A stretch of 64,000 nucleotides of DNA. Source: Shewanella gelidii. Lineage in GTDB: Bacteria; Pseudomonadota; Gammaproteobacteria; Enterobacterales; Shewanellaceae. Numbering within the stretch: position 1 is the first letter of the stretch; every line of letters begins with the position of its first letter. Positions 1-9,335 of the stretch are shown here, in pieces. The position numbers and the translations under genes are program-made. The notes below the pieces were generated by a model. It was not told the origin of the DNA and did no database searches. It saw nothing but the letters and a program-made list of their open reading frames with translations. The DNA lies in contig NZ_BMPZ01000002.1 in the NCBI RefSeq assembly GCF_014647855.1, positions 707,308-771,307 on the forward strand, in the 5' to 3' direction.

Positions 1-123
1 AGCCGGTTTGGCTTTAATTCAGAATGCTATTCAGCACAAAATCTAAATGGTCTATAGCGAAATTATTGTTTAAAGCATGTTGTTCGCTGTTGTACCAACC
101 CTTACCAAGCGTAGTCTAAATAC

Positions 124-199
124 GGGTCGTTAGCTCAGTTGGTAGAGCAGTTGGCTTTTAACCAATTGGTCGAAGGTTCGAATCCTTCACGACCCACCA
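124..199 (+). tRNA. tRNA-Lys (anticodon TTT)
   Basis: A 76-nt cloverleaf is visible. The acceptor arm pairs GGGTCGT (124-130) with ACGACCC (189-195), and the CCA end (197-199) is encoded. The anticodon stem TTGG/CCAA encloses the loop CTTTTAA, giving anticodon TTT and hence lysine. The T-arm contains the usual GGTTCGAATCC. No clear terminator follows. The region before it (1-123) shows only weak promoter-like elements, so it may belong to a longer tRNA transcript that begins outside the window. Confidence 0.97.
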
Positions 200-340
200 T
201 TTCAAATTATCTCTTTAAAATTCAATGATACTTATTGCTAGGTAGTGTGGTTTGTGTCCTTTTTGCTAACCAATAAGCTCGGAACTCAGTTCAAAAATTC
301 AGTTCTGCTTATTTCCAACCGAATGCTTATTGGAATGGAC

Positions 341-368
341 AAACAAAAAGGAGGCGTTATGCCTCCTT
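341..368 (-). terminator. Rho-independent terminator of grxA
   Basis: The inverted repeat AAGGAGGC (348-355) / GCCTCCTT (361-368) has a 5-nt loop. On the minus strand it is followed by a T-rich run (the A-rich 341-349 on the plus strand). It lies 20 nt past the grxA stop. Confidence 0.85.
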
Positions 369-387
369 ATGTTGTATTGAAGTTCGA

Positions 388-648
388 TTATGCCAAAAGC
401 TGGTTTTCTTTAACAAACTGTTCGAACTCAGTGCAACCACCGACATGTTTTTGATCAACAAAAATTTGCGGTACTGTTTCTACAGGCTTTCCGACCGTTT
501 TTTCTAAATCTGCTTTGCTAATGCCTTCTGCATGAATATCAACATACTTGAACTTAAAATCTTCACGCTGTTCTTCAAGCTGTTCTGAAATCTGTTTTGC
601 TCTTACGCAATAAGGGCAGCCTGGTCGACCAAAAATAACAACAAACAT
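388..648 (-). CDS. grxA: Glutaredoxin 1 (GrxA)
   Basis: This 86-aa protein is a glutathione-dependent dithiol oxidoreductase. Its cytoplasmic family reduces protein disulfides, classically ribonucleotide reductase. The redox motif CPYC lies at residues 11-14. The glutathione-site TVPQIFVD and the GG motif (VGGCTEF) are in place. Length and sequence follow E. coli GrxA (85 aa) closely along the whole chain. An AGGAG ribosome-binding site sits about 6 nt before the ATG. It is monocistronic, with its own terminator; radD ends about 90 bp upstream on the same strand. An extra Cys follows GG, where E. coli GrxA has Tyr. Confidence 0.96.
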   Translation of the reverse strand: MFVVIFGRPGCPYCVRAKQISEQLEEQREDFKFKYVDIHAEGISKADLEKTVGKPVETVPQIFVDQKHVGGCTEFEQFVKENQLLA

Positions 649-741
649 AATAGCTCCTAATTTTTAACTTGGTGAATTTATAACATATTCGCTAAGCCAC
701 TCATAATGATAAATACAGGTCAGGTTAATCGGATTCTTCTT

Positions 742-2490
742 TTAATCGCTCAAAGAGTTCAGGGTTTGATGACGACCTTGGTAGTCAAAGAAGCTTTCAA
801 CATGGTGCCAGTGCTTCTTAGATTGTTTCAGCAGAATCATATCGGGTGCACGGAAATCTTCTTTATATTTCACAATATCATCCGAACTTTTGTATGTATG
901 TTTGAGTATGCCAGGCGTGCGATTATGCGGATGGATAAATAGCGCAAAACAAGCATTGATTTGTTTTGGGGTTTGCATTTTAAAGTGGCGTTCGAAATCA
1001 TTACCTTCTATATCAAAGTAACGCACTGTGAGGGTGTTATTAGCGGATTCGAAATGCATGTCGTGGCATTTGAATAAGTGGTGATGTTTTTGTTGCAAAA
1101 CTTGCTGCAATCGTTTGTCTGGATCAATAAGAACCGTTTGACATGATAAACAACTTCTTGCCGCAATATCGTTCTCTGCCCCACATTGAGGACAAGCTTT
1201 ACTGCGAAAACGAAAAGAGCACTGAATTTTTTCATTTGTAGTACCCGATTCAATCAGAGCTTGGCAACGTCTACCATAGTGCTCAATGATGTCACCATCA
1301 TTATCTGTTAACCCCCAAAAAATGTTTGCAAACTGACACTCTGGGCAATGAACTTGAACCGGTACAGATTTACTTGTTGGTTTATGAAAACCTACTTCTG
1401 GAAAATAGAGATCGTAACCGTTCGCTGCGTAATCAATGACTAGGCAATCTAATTTATTTTCCGCTAAACGCAATCCTCGCCCAACCATTTGTTGAAATAA
1501 GCTGACCGAAGCCGTTGGGCGTAGTATGGCAATGAAGTCAACGTGGGGTGCGTCAAACCCTGTGGTCAGTACCGCGACATTAACGATGAACTTTAAGCGT
1601 TTGGCTTTAAATTCGGTGATGATATTGTCTCTATCATGATGGCTTGTCGTCGCGGTAATTAGCGCTGATTTTTGTGGGTCTAACCGGGTCATAATTTCAT
1701 GTGCATGCTGAACGGTAGCTGCAAAAATGATTACGCCTTGACGCTGCTCTGCAAGCTGAGTGATCTGGTCAATGATTGCTGTGGTCGCTCGGCCACTATG
1801 GTTCAAAATGTTGTTGATTTGGGCTTCTGGATATTCTCCGCAATGTGTTGCGACCAAAGAAGAAAAATCATATTGGGCGCTTAAACCATCATAAATTTTT
1901 GGCGGGGTGAGATAGCCGCGTTTGATGAGAGGACGTATCGGTAATTCAAAGACACATTGATCAAATACTGGGTTTTCTGTGTTGCCAATTTTACCGTGAT
2001 AATGGTGCTTAAAAATCCAGCCCATACCCAAGCGATAAGGGGTTGCGGTTAAACCTAAAATTCGAATCTTGGGATTATGTTCTTTAAGTGCAGATAGTAA
2101 TTGCTGATATTGACTATTTTCATCAGGGTTTATGCGATGGCACTCATCAATGATAACTAACGAATAGGTCTGGTGGAATTTGTGGGCCGCTTTAGCTGCT
2201 GATTGAATACTTGCTACCGTGGTTTTCTCATCCGTGTCTTTTTGCTTAAGTCCTGCAGCGTAAATACCCGGTTTTTGAGTTAATAACGCTACTTTCTCAG
2301 CGTTTTGTGCGACCAGTTCTTTGACATGGGTTAGCACTAAAACACGACCTCTCGCGATGCGTGCGAGTTCCGCAATCACTATGCTTTTTCCCGCACCTGT
2401 TGGCAGAACGAGCACTGCGGATTGTTGGCTTTGCCGAAAGTGGTTTACAGCGGCATTGACCGCTTGGGTTTGGTAATCTCTGAGCTTCAC
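742..2490 (-). CDS. radD: DEAD/DEAH-box repair helicase RadD (YejH)
   Basis: This 582-aa superfamily-2 ATPase matches E. coli RadD (586 aa) end to end. The E. coli protein acts in double-strand-break repair and stimulates RecA. Walker A is PTGAGKS (about residues 30-36), the DEAH-type box is DECH, motif III is LTATP, and motif VI is QQMVGRGLRLA. The C-terminal half carries the zinc-binding Cys pairs (CPEC, then CPQC and CLSC) typical of RadD. The start is GTG: an in-frame TGA lies seven codons upstream with no ATG between, and no good ribosome-binding site is visible. It lies between grxA and acs, on the same strand as both, but the acs terminator separates it from acs. Confidence 0.95.
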   Translation of the reverse strand: MKLRDYQTQAVNAAVNHFRQSQQSAVLVLPTGAGKSIVIAELARIARGRVLVLTHVKELVAQNAEKVALLTQKPGIYAAGLKQKDTDEKTTVASIQSAAKAAHKFHQTYSLVIIDECHRINPDENSQYQQLLSALKEHNPKIRILGLTATPYRLGMGWIFKHHYHGKIGNTENPVFDQCVFELPIRPLIKRGYLTPPKIYDGLSAQYDFSSLVATHCGEYPEAQINNILNHSGRATTAIIDQITQLAEQRQGVIIFAATVQHAHEIMTRLDPQKSALITATTSHHDRDNIITEFKAKRLKFIVNVAVLTTGFDAPHVDFIAILRPTASVSLFQQMVGRGLRLAENKLDCLVIDYAANGYDLYFPEVGFHKPTSKSVPVQVHCPECQFANIFWGLTDNDGDIIEHYGRRCQALIESGTTNEKIQCSFRFRSKACPQCGAENDIAARSCLSCQTVLIDPDKRLQQVLQQKHHHLFKCHDMHFESANNTLTVRYFDIEGNDFERHFKMQTPKQINACFALFIHPHNRTPGILKHTYKSSDDIVKYKEDFRAPDMILLKQSKKHWHHVESFFDYQGRHQTLNSLSD

Positions 2491-2540
2491 GAATAGATAG
2501 GTTTGGATTCATGCTAAGTGCAAGCAATTTAGCATACCTA

Positions 2541-2569
2541 AAGAAAAAAGCCCCTCATAAATGAGGGGC
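2541..2569 (-). terminator. Rho-independent terminator of acs
   Basis: The G+C-rich inverted repeat GCCCCTCAT (2550-2558) / ATGAGGGGC (2561-2569) is followed on the minus strand by a T-rich run (plus-strand 2541-2549). It sits 60 nt after the acs stop and separates acs from radD. Confidence 0.88.
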
Positions 2570-2628
2570 GAACAGGTGCAAACAACCACTAGTTCGTCAA
2601 AATGACAACAACACGAAGTTCTTTTAAA

Positions 2629-4581
2629 TTACTCTTCCTTATTTAAGCGGCTCTCAATTAGGGTATCGATTACTGCTGGATCCGCCAGCGTAGAAGAATC
2701 CCCTAAGTTAGTGACCTCATTGGCAGCAATTTTACGCAAGAAACGGCGCATAATTTTACCTGAACGAGTTTTCGGTAGCCCTGAGGCCCATTGAATTAGA
2801 TCTGGTGTCGCAAGGGCGCCAATTTCTTTGCGAACCCATTGGCGTAATTGTTGACGTAGCTCTTCTGTCTCTTCGGTTCCCTTGGTTAGCGTGACATAGG
2901 CGTAAATGCCTTGACCTTTGATATCATGGGGGTAACCAACTACGGCGGCTTCAGCAACTAAGTCGTGGGCAACAAGGGCACTTTCAACCTCTGCAGTACC
3001 TAGGCGGTGACCTGAAACATTAATCACATCATCAACGCGCCCAGTTATCCAGTAGTAGCCATCTTCATCGCGGCGAGCGCCATCACCAGTAAAGTACATG
3101 CCCCTAAAGGTTTTGAAATAAGTCAAAACAAAGCGATCGTGGTCACCAAAGACGGAACGCATTTGTCCAGGCCAAGAGTCCAGCATAACGAGGTTACCGT
3201 CGGTCGCTCCCTCTAAGATGTTACCCATGTTGTCGACAAGGGCAGGTTGCACACCAAAGAAAGGTCGAGTCGCTGAGCCTGGCTTAGTATCAGTTGCACC
3301 TGGCAGTGGTGAGATTAAAATGCCACCGGTTTCAGTTTGCCACCACGTATCGACGATCGGGCATTGTTCATGGCCAATTACCTCATGGTACCAGCGCCAT
3401 GCTTCAGGGTTGATTGGTTCACCAACCGAGCCCATGATTCGTAGCGAATCGCCTTTATAACCACTAAACTGCTCTTTGCCTTCAGCCATGAGTGCGCGAA
3501 TTAGTGTTGGCGCAGTGTACAGAATGTTGACGTTGTGACGGTCAATCATTTCCCCAAGTCTTGCTGGGCTAGGGTAGTTCGGGATCCCTTCGTGAATCAA
3601 TATTGTTGCGCCGTTAGCGAGGGGGCCATAAACCATGTATGAGTGACCAGTAATCCAGCCGACATCAGCAGTACACCAGTACACTTCGCCATCTTTATAG
3701 TCAAAGACATACTCGTGGGTCATGGAGGCATAAACCATGTACCCCCCAGTGGTATGCAGCACGCCTTTGGGGTTACCGGTTGAGCCTGATGTGTAGAGCA
3801 AAAATAGTGGATCTTCTGCACCCATCTCCTCAGCTTGGCAATGCTCTGAAGCCGTAGCCATCAGATCTTCCCACCACACATCGCGGCCTTCGACCCAATC
3901 AATTTTGCCACCGGTTCGGTTCAGAACGATGACCTTTTCAATACAATCTACATCTGGATTATTTAGTGCATCATCAATATTATTTTTCAGTGGAATTGCT
4001 CGTCCGCCACGTATGCCTTCATCAGCGGTAACGATGACTCTTGATTTGCCATCGATAACTCGACTGGCTATAGAATCGGGCGAGAAACCACCAAAGACAA
4101 CAGAGTGAATAGCGCCAAGACGTGCACAAGCAAGCATGGCAACGGTGGCTTCGGGTACCATCGGCATATAAATCGTGACGACATCACCGCGGCGAACCCC
4201 TTGACTTCTTAAGGCGTTGGCAAATTTACAAACATCTCTGTGTAATTCGGTATAGGTAATTTTTCGTTGCTCGGATGCGTCATCGCCTTCCCAAATGATG
4301 GCGACTTTATCTCCATTCTTTTCTAGGTGGCGGTCAAGACAGTTTGTCGACGCATTGAGTGTGCCGTCATAGAACCATTTGATGAAAAGTTTGTGGTCGT
4401 CAAATGAGGTTTTTTTCACTTTAGTGAAAGGGGTCATCCAATCAATTCGGCTGGCATGCTCCCTCCAGAAGCCTTCTGGGTTAACGATAGACTCTTGGTA
4501 CATCTTTTTATATTTTTCATCGTTTACAAGTGCATTGTTAGCAATTTCACTTGAAACTTTGTAGAGAGACTGCGTGCTCAT
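2629..4581 (-). CDS. acs: Acetyl-CoA synthetase (AMP-forming)
   Basis: This 650-aa enzyme converts acetate, ATP and CoA to acetyl-CoA, AMP and PPi in the cytoplasm. The adenylation core [12 protein letters not shown], the hinge-region segment [16 protein letters not shown] and [15 protein letters not shown] are all present. The C-terminal motif [11 protein letters not shown] places its catalytic lysine at residue 609, the lysine that is acetylated and reversed by CobB in Salmonella Acs. An AAGGGAA ribosome-binding site precedes the ATG. It is divergent, across 167-179 bp, from a CrbS-type sensor kinase, the family that controls acs in Vibrio, which suggests local regulation. It ends at its own terminator. 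Confidence 0.97.
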   Translation of the reverse strand: MSTQSLYKVSSEIANNALVNDEKYKKMYQESIVNPEGFWREHASRIDWMTPFTKVKKTSFDDHKLFIKWFYDGTLNASTNCLDRHLEKNGDKVAIIWEGDDASEQRKITYTELHRDVCKFANALRSQGVRRGDVVTIYMPMVPEATVAMLACARLGAIHSVVFGGFSPDSIASRVIDGKSRVIVTADEGIRGGRAIPLKNNIDDALNNPDVDCIEKVIVLNRTGGKIDWVEGRDVWWEDLMATASEHCQAEEMGAEDPLFLLYTSGSTGNPKGVLHTTGGYMVYASMTHEYVFDYKDGEVYWCTADVGWITGHSYMVYGPLANGATILIHEGIPNYPSPARLGEMIDRHNVNILYTAPTLIRALMAEGKEQFSGYKGDSLRIMGSVGEPINPEAWRWYHEVIGHEQCPIVDTWWQTETGGILISPLPGATDTKPGSATRPFFGVQPALVDNMGNILEGATDGNLVMLDSWPGQMRSVFGDHDRFVLTYFKTFRGMYFTGDGARRDEDGYYWITGRVDDVINVSGHRLGTAEVESALVAHDLVAEAAVVGYPHDIKGQGIYAYVTLTKGTEETEELRQQLRQWVRKEIGALATPDLIQWASGLPKTRSGKIMRRFLRKIAANEVTNLGDSSTLADPAVIDTLIESRLNKEE

Positions 4582-4645
4582 AGGGCTTCCCTTTTATTAG
4601 AATGCGTGGCAATGAGTATGGTCCTCAACGGGAATGATTCTCTAT

Positions 4646-4659
4646 TAGACATTGGTCTA
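4646..4659. promoter_or_regulatory. Candidate operator between acs and crbS-like gene
   Basis: The perfect inverted repeat TAGAC-attg-GTCTA lies in the 167-bp divergent region. It is 65 nt before acs and about 100 nt before the kinase gene, next to AT-rich promoter-like sequence (TGATAAAATA at 4661-4670). The position suits a regulator site that serves one or both genes. The factor is unknown; no CrbR consensus was checked. Confidence 0.4.
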
Positions 4660-4760
4660 GTGATAAAATAGCCTTATTTTTTATGGTGTTGCGGTAAAAG
4701 TTTTGTCTGGATCTTGGGGCGTATTTAACGCACAATAGGTTCAAAAAAGTGGGTCCGAAT

Positions 4761-7700
4761 ATGAACTTGACCTTATTTGTTGCTTTTATCGCGATACTCT
4801 ATGTTTTCATCCTTTTTGGGATGGCATGGGGGGCTGAGCGTTGGTTTGGTAAAATCACCCAGCGCTTGAAGGTCACTATTTATGGACTCAGTCTCGCGGT
4901 TTATTGCTCATCGTGGAGTTTTCTCGGCACTGTTGGCCAGTCTGCCAGCGACCTTTGGTCATTCTTACCAATCTTCATTGGCCCGATTCTAATTTTCACC
5001 TTAGGTTTTGGCATGTTGCGCAAAATGGTGGTGATTTCAAAGGCCCATAATATTACGTCTGTCGCGGATTTTATTGCTGCGCGCTATGGAAAATCACAAG
5101 TGCTTGCAGCGATTGTCACGTTGATAGCACTGTTTGGCATCATGCCTTACATCGCTTTGCAGCTCAAAGCGATGGTCTCGAGCCTTAATTTGTTCCAGCC
5201 ACCCAATCAACCACTTGATGGCATCACAGTGCCTTTAATCATGACGTGTTTGTTGGCGATGTTCGCAATACTGTTTGGAACCCGTAAACTCGATGCCACA
5301 GAGCACAACCCTGGAATGATGCTGGCGATTGCGTTTGAGTCTTTGGTCAAACTCGCGGCGTTCTTGCTAGTGGGTATCACCGTTAGTTTCGGTTATTTTG
5401 ACGGCTTTTCTGATATTTGGCAGCAGGCCGCTGAGCGTTCACTTATTGAAAAACCAATATTGAGAATCGAGTCTTTACTACCAGATTTAGTTGTCGGTAT
5501 TGCCGCGTTCTTATGTATGCCGCGGCAATTTCATGTGATGGTGGTTGAGTGCGCAGATGCTTCTATATTGTCTCGTTCTCGATGGATGTTCCCTGTTTAT
5601 ATCTTCCTATTTGGCTTGTTTGTTGCGCCACTCGCTTTAGCGGGGAAATTACTGCTGGGCAATACGGTACCTGCCGATACCTATGTGATTAATTTGCCAT
5701 TGGCATTAGAAATGCCATCAGTCGCCATTATTTCATTGCTGGGTACCTTATCGGCCGCTACCGGTATGGTGATTGTCGCAGTCGTTACGATCAGTATTAT
5801 GGTGAGTAACGAATGGTTGGTGCCTGTGATGCTGCAAACAGGTCAGATCCGAGAGAAAAACTTTAGCCAGTTTTCTAGCATTTTGTTGAATGCAAGGCGA
5901 ATTGCGATTGCGTTGATTTTAGGGTTTGGATATATCAGCTACCTCATGCTCGCGGATAGCGATTCTTTATCGCATCTGGGGATGTTGTCATTTGGCGCAT
6001 TTGCGCAACTTGCGCCAGCATTAGTCGGCGGGTTGTATTGGAAGCATGGTAACCGCAGTGGGGTCTTTTGTGGCCTAGCTGTGGGGTTTGGGCTGTGGTG
6101 CTACATCCTGGTCAAAGGTGCGACAGAGAATCTCGCTGCTTTGCCGAGTGAGCTTAGTTTTTTGCAGAGTATCACTCCAAATGTCAGCGATACACTAACC
6201 GCATTAATGGCAAATTTGGTTTGTTACATTCTCGGTTCTCTATGGTTTAGAGCTGGCGTTGCCGAGCGTATACAAGCGAGTGAGTTTGTTACACCCGGTG
6301 AGCTTCGACGTGATGCCAGCAAGAAGAGTAATCCGATTTCACAACAAGACCTGTTGATCCTCGCAAGTCGCTTTGTTAGTCCAACGCGTGCTTACGAGAG
6401 CTTTAGCCGTTTCTCTCCTGAGGCGGTTAAGAGTGATAGTTGGAATAAGGCGGCTCCACCTGAGTTAATCGCGCATACGGAACATATGCTTGCCGGTGTA
6501 CTTGGTGCATCAAGTGCGCAATTGGTGATGGACTCAGTTTTGGAAGGACGTGATTTAGCGCTCGACGAAGTGTTTAATCTGGTTGATGAAGCTTCGTCTA
6601 AAGTGATTTTGAGCCAAGATATGCTGCGCGCTGCGATTGAGCATGCTTATGAAGGAATGAGTGTGGTTGATAGTGATTTAAATTTAGTGGCGTGGAACTT
6701 TAAGTATGCGGATTTGTACGAATACCCTGAAGGTTTTTTGCAGGCGGGTATGCCAATTGCTGATGTGGTTCGATTTAATGCATTAAGGGGGTACTGTGGT
6801 GATGGCGATATAGAGGAGCAGGTTGCAAAGCGTGTACAGCATATGCGCAACGGCACCGAACATACTTCTGAGCGGCAACGTTCCGACGGCAAAGTCATCA
6901 AAATTCAAGGCAATCCAATGCCTGACGGTGGATTTGTGATGACATTTACGGATATTACTCAGTATCGTCTGCAGGAAAAGGCATTAAAAGAATCAAATGA
7001 AAACCTAGAGGCTAGGGTTCAAGAGCGAACCTATGAGTTGGCATTGCTGAATAGCCAATTGTTAGAAGCCAAAGCCCAAGAAGAAATGGCTAATGCATCT
7101 AAAAGCCGTTTTCTTGCTGCGGTTGGCCATGACTTAATGCAGCCATTGAATGCGGCTCGACTATTTACCGCATCTTTATCTCAATATCCGAACCTCGATC
7201 AAGAAGGGAGAACGACCTTATCCCATGTGAATAGCTCGCTGAAGACAGCGGGAGAGCTTTTAACTGATTTGCTCGATATATCAAAGCTAGATTCGGGGAT
7301 GGTTGATGTGAATCGCAAAGACTTTGCCCTGTCTGAGCTGTTTGACGGTTTAGCGGTTGAGTTTGCGGCAATGGCCAAAGATCAGCAAATTTCTTTCAGT
7401 ATGTGTCCTACCAGTGTCACGGTGAATTCCGATCCTTCGTTACTACGGCGCGCAATTCAAAACTTTTTAACCAATGCTTATCGTTATGCTAAAGGTGGCA
7501 AAGTCTTGTTAGGTTGTCGGCATCGGCAAGGTGCGGTCGAAATACAAGTCTTAGATACCGGTTGTGGTATTGATGAAAAGCAAACCTATGAAATCTTCAA
7601 AGAGTTTAAGCGGCTTGATAATCCAGCGAGTAAAAACGTGAGTGGACTTGGCTTAGGGCTTGCTATTGCTGATCGAATTAGCCGAGTGCTTGATCATGAT

Positions 7701-8180
7701 ATTCAGGTTCAATCCATTTTAGGGCGGGGCTCATTGTTCTCGATCCGAGTGCCGCTAGGCCAAACAACCACCGAACCAAAGGCCAATAAAGTCCCCAAAA
7801 TGCTACAGCCGCTCGCAGGGGTCAAAGTTTTATGTATTGACAATGAAGAGGCTATATTGGCAGGTCTAGAGAGCTTGCTGAAGCGTTGGCAATGTGAAGT
7901 GATTTGCGCCAAAGATCTTGCAGATGCTCGCATTAAACTTGGATTGAAAGGCGTTGCTCCCGATATTGTACTTGCTGATTTTCATTTAGATCATGGCCAA
8001 AATGGTGTTGATGCAATGGATGCCATTCGGGGGATGTATGGAGAAGATCTTCCCGGTATTTTGATTACCGCCAATACCAGAAAAGATTTGATAGAAGACA
8101 TCCAAGGACGTGGTTATCACTACATGGCTAAAATGGTGAAACCCGCTGCTTTGCGAGCACTTATATCGAGTTTGGTGTAA
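4761..8180 (+). CDS. CrbS-like SLC5 hybrid sensor histidine kinase/response regulator
   Basis: This inner-membrane sensor has about 1,139 aa. In order it has 13 or so membrane helices of the Na+/solute symporter (SLC5) type (residues 1-500), a linker matching the position of the STAC domain, a PAS domain (about 620-730), a coiled coil, HisKA with the H-box GHDLMQPLN (His about 790), HATPase_c (N-box NFLTNAYRY, G1 DTGCGID, G2 GLGLGLA) and a C-terminal receiver with acceptor Asp (ADFHLDHG, about 1073). Vibrio CrbS has this plan and controls acs, which here is divergent. GTG at 4749 would add four residues; ATG 4761 begins the hydrophobic N-terminus more naturally. No CrbR-type LuxR regulator is in the window. 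Confidence 0.88.
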   Translation: MNLTLFVAFIAILYVFILFGMAWGAERWFGKITQRLKVTIYGLSLAVYCSSWSFLGTVGQSASDLWSFLPIFIGPILIFTLGFGMLRKMVVISKAHNITSVADFIAARYGKSQVLAAIVTLIALFGIMPYIALQLKAMVSSLNLFQPPNQPLDGITVPLIMTCLLAMFAILFGTRKLDATEHNPGMMLAIAFESLVKLAAFLLVGITVSFGYFDGFSDIWQQAAERSLIEKPILRIESLLPDLVVGIAAFLCMPRQFHVMVVECADASILSRSRWMFPVYIFLFGLFVAPLALAGKLLLGNTVPADTYVINLPLALEMPSVAIISLLGTLSAATGMVIVAVVTISIMVSNEWLVPVMLQTGQIREKNFSQFSSILLNARRIAIALILGFGYISYLMLADSDSLSHLGMLSFGAFAQLAPALVGGLYWKHGNRSGVFCGLAVGFGLWCYILVKGATENLAALPSELSFLQSITPNVSDTLTALMANLVCYILGSLWFRAGVAERIQASEFVTPGELRRDASKKSNPISQQDLLILASRFVSPTRAYESFSRFSPEAVKSDSWNKAAPPELIAHTEHMLAGVLGASSAQLVMDSVLEGRDLALDEVFNLVDEASSKVILSQDMLRAAIEHAYEGMSVVDSDLNLVAWNFKYADLYEYPEGFLQAGMPIADVVRFNALRGYCGDGDIEEQVAKRVQHMRNGTEHTSERQRSDGKVIKIQGNPMPDGGFVMTFTDITQYRLQEKALKESNENLEARVQERTYELALLNSQLLEAKAQEEMANASKSRFLAAVGHDLMQPLNAARLFTASLSQYPNLDQEGRTTLSHVNSSLKTAGELLTDLLDISKLDSGMVDVNRKDFALSELFDGLAVEFAAMAKDQQISFSMCPTSVTVNSDPSLLRRAIQNFLTNAYRYAKGGKVLLGCRHRQGAVEIQVLDTGCGIDEKQTYEIFKEFKRLDNPASKNVSGLGLGLAIADRISRVLDHDIQVQSILGRGSLFSIRVPLGQTTTEPKANKVPKMLQPLAGVKVLCIDNEEAILAGLESLLKRWQCEVICAKDLADARIKLGLKGVAPDIVLADFHLDHGQNGVDAMDAIRGMYGEDLPGILITANTRKDLIEDIQGRGYHYMAKMVKPAALRALISSLV

Positions 8181-8195
8181 ACCCCACACTTTATG

Positions 8196-8230
8196 AGTGG
8201 ATTTGTGAGGAGTTCCGATCCACTTTTATA
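8196..8230 (+). terminator. Possible terminator after the crbS-like gene
   Basis: AGTGGAT (8196-8202) pairs with ATCCACT (8218-8224) around a 15-nt loop and is followed by TTTATAAA. The stem is only 7 bp and the T-run is short, so the call is moderate. Confidence 0.4.
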
Positions 8231-8350
8231 AATGCTTGCTATGCTTGAATTACAGGTGCTGAGTTTTCGTGTTTTAAGTACTCAGTTTTGTAAATGAACT
8301 CTGATATGGCACCGTTGTCATTTTCGGAGTGTACAGGTCACTATTGACCC

Positions 8351-8380
8351 TTTAACGCAAAAATAACAAAAAGCGTTAAA
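8351..8380. repeat. Inverted repeat in the leader of the NMT1/GGDEF gene
   Basis: Perfect 8-bp arms TTTAACGC (8351-8358) and GCGTTAAA (8373-8380) flank a 14-nt A-rich spacer, ending 19 nt before the GTG start at 8400. No T-run follows, so it is more likely an operator or leader hairpin than a terminator. Confidence 0.45.
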
Positions 8381-8399
8381 GAGCCCATCACGGGGTAGA

Positions 8400-9305
8400 G
8401 TGGTGAAATTTATTGTCTACATTTTAGTGCTTAGTGCACTAGCTATATTTAAGCTAGCCGCTAAAGACGAGCCCGAGTCTTTGGCAGAAGTTACCGTACA
8501 ATTAAAATGGCGCCATCAATTTCAATTTGCGGGTTACTATGCCGCGATTCACAAAGGTTTTTATCAAGACGCTGGATTAAAAGTGGTCTTGCTTGAGCGT
8601 CAACCCGGACCAACTCCTATCGACAAGTTAATTCTCGGCAATGTGGATTATGCTGTTGGCGGAGTTGGTGCGCTGATTTACAGGCTAAATAATGTCCCAC
8701 TCGTTGCTTTAGCTGCAATTTATCAACACTCTCCATCAGTTTTGATTAGTCGATACGCCGACATGGAAAAACTGCGACATAAAAAAATTATGTTGAGCCA
8801 AGGCGTGATGAACGCTGAAATCACGGCAATGCTTAGAAAGCAAGGCTTAGAAAGTACGGATTATGTCGCGATTCGCAGCCAGCAATCACTCGACGCTTAT
8901 ATATTTGAAGAAATTGATGCTTACAATGGTTATGTAACCAATGAAACCTACGAGTTAAATCTAAACAACACACCTTTTTATAGCTTTAATCCTAAAGATT
9001 ATGGCATCGACTTCTACGGTGACATTTTGTTAACGACAGAACAAAAGCTGACTGATGATCTCGCACAAGTGACAGCGTTTAGAGAAGCTACGCTCAAAGG
9101 TTGGGAGTATGCGATTAATCATGTTGATGAAATCGTGACCTTGATTGAGGAGGAGTATAATTCGCAATACAAAACCCGAGCTCAGTTGATTTTTGAAGCG
9201 AATGAACTGGTCAAATTGATTTACTCAGACATAGTTCCAGTCGGCTATATGAATGAGCAGCGATGGCGAGATATTGGCAAGGTATTACAGGATGCTGGAG
9301 AGTAA
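8400..9305 (+). CDS. Periplasmic NMT1/ThiY-like sensor domain, N-terminal half of an interrupted diguanylate cyclase
   Basis: This 301-aa product has a short hydrophobic leader (residues 1-20). It is followed by an NMT1/THI5-like substrate-binding fold with the signature LKWRHQFQFAGYYAA and the KGFYQDAGL stretch. The frame ends at TAA 9303-9305 (GAG TAA GCA ACA). The same frame stays open from 9306 to 10004 and encodes a membrane helix and GGDEF domain, so the ancestral gene was very probably one protein of about 534 aa. A CAA-to-TAA change in a Gln codon would explain the stop. The truncated product may be exported as a soluble binding protein. The start is GTG 8400 or GTG 8403, behind GGGGTAG. 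Confidence 0.8.
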   Translation: MVKFIVYILVLSALAIFKLAAKDEPESLAEVTVQLKWRHQFQFAGYYAAIHKGFYQDAGLKVVLLERQPGPTPIDKLILGNVDYAVGGVGALIYRLNNVPLVALAAIYQHSPSVLISRYADMEKLRHKKIMLSQGVMNAEITAMLRKQGLESTDYVAIRSQQSLDAYIFEEIDAYNGYVTNETYELNLNNTPFYSFNPKDYGIDFYGDILLTTEQKLTDDLAQVTAFREATLKGWEYAINHVDEIVTLIEEEYNSQYKTRAQLIFEANELVKLIYSDIVPVGYMNEQRWRDIGKVLQDAGE

Positions 9306-9335
9306 GCAACACCGGTTAAAGGGATCGGACCATTT

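Noticed and set aside
124-340. tRNA-Lys as an integration site for a genomic island
   Set aside because: No integrase gene and no repeat of the tRNA 3' end were seen downstream; the following genes are core genes.
698-716. ATAATGATAA as a Fur box near grxA
   Set aside because: Only one half resembles the Fur consensus and the second half is missing.
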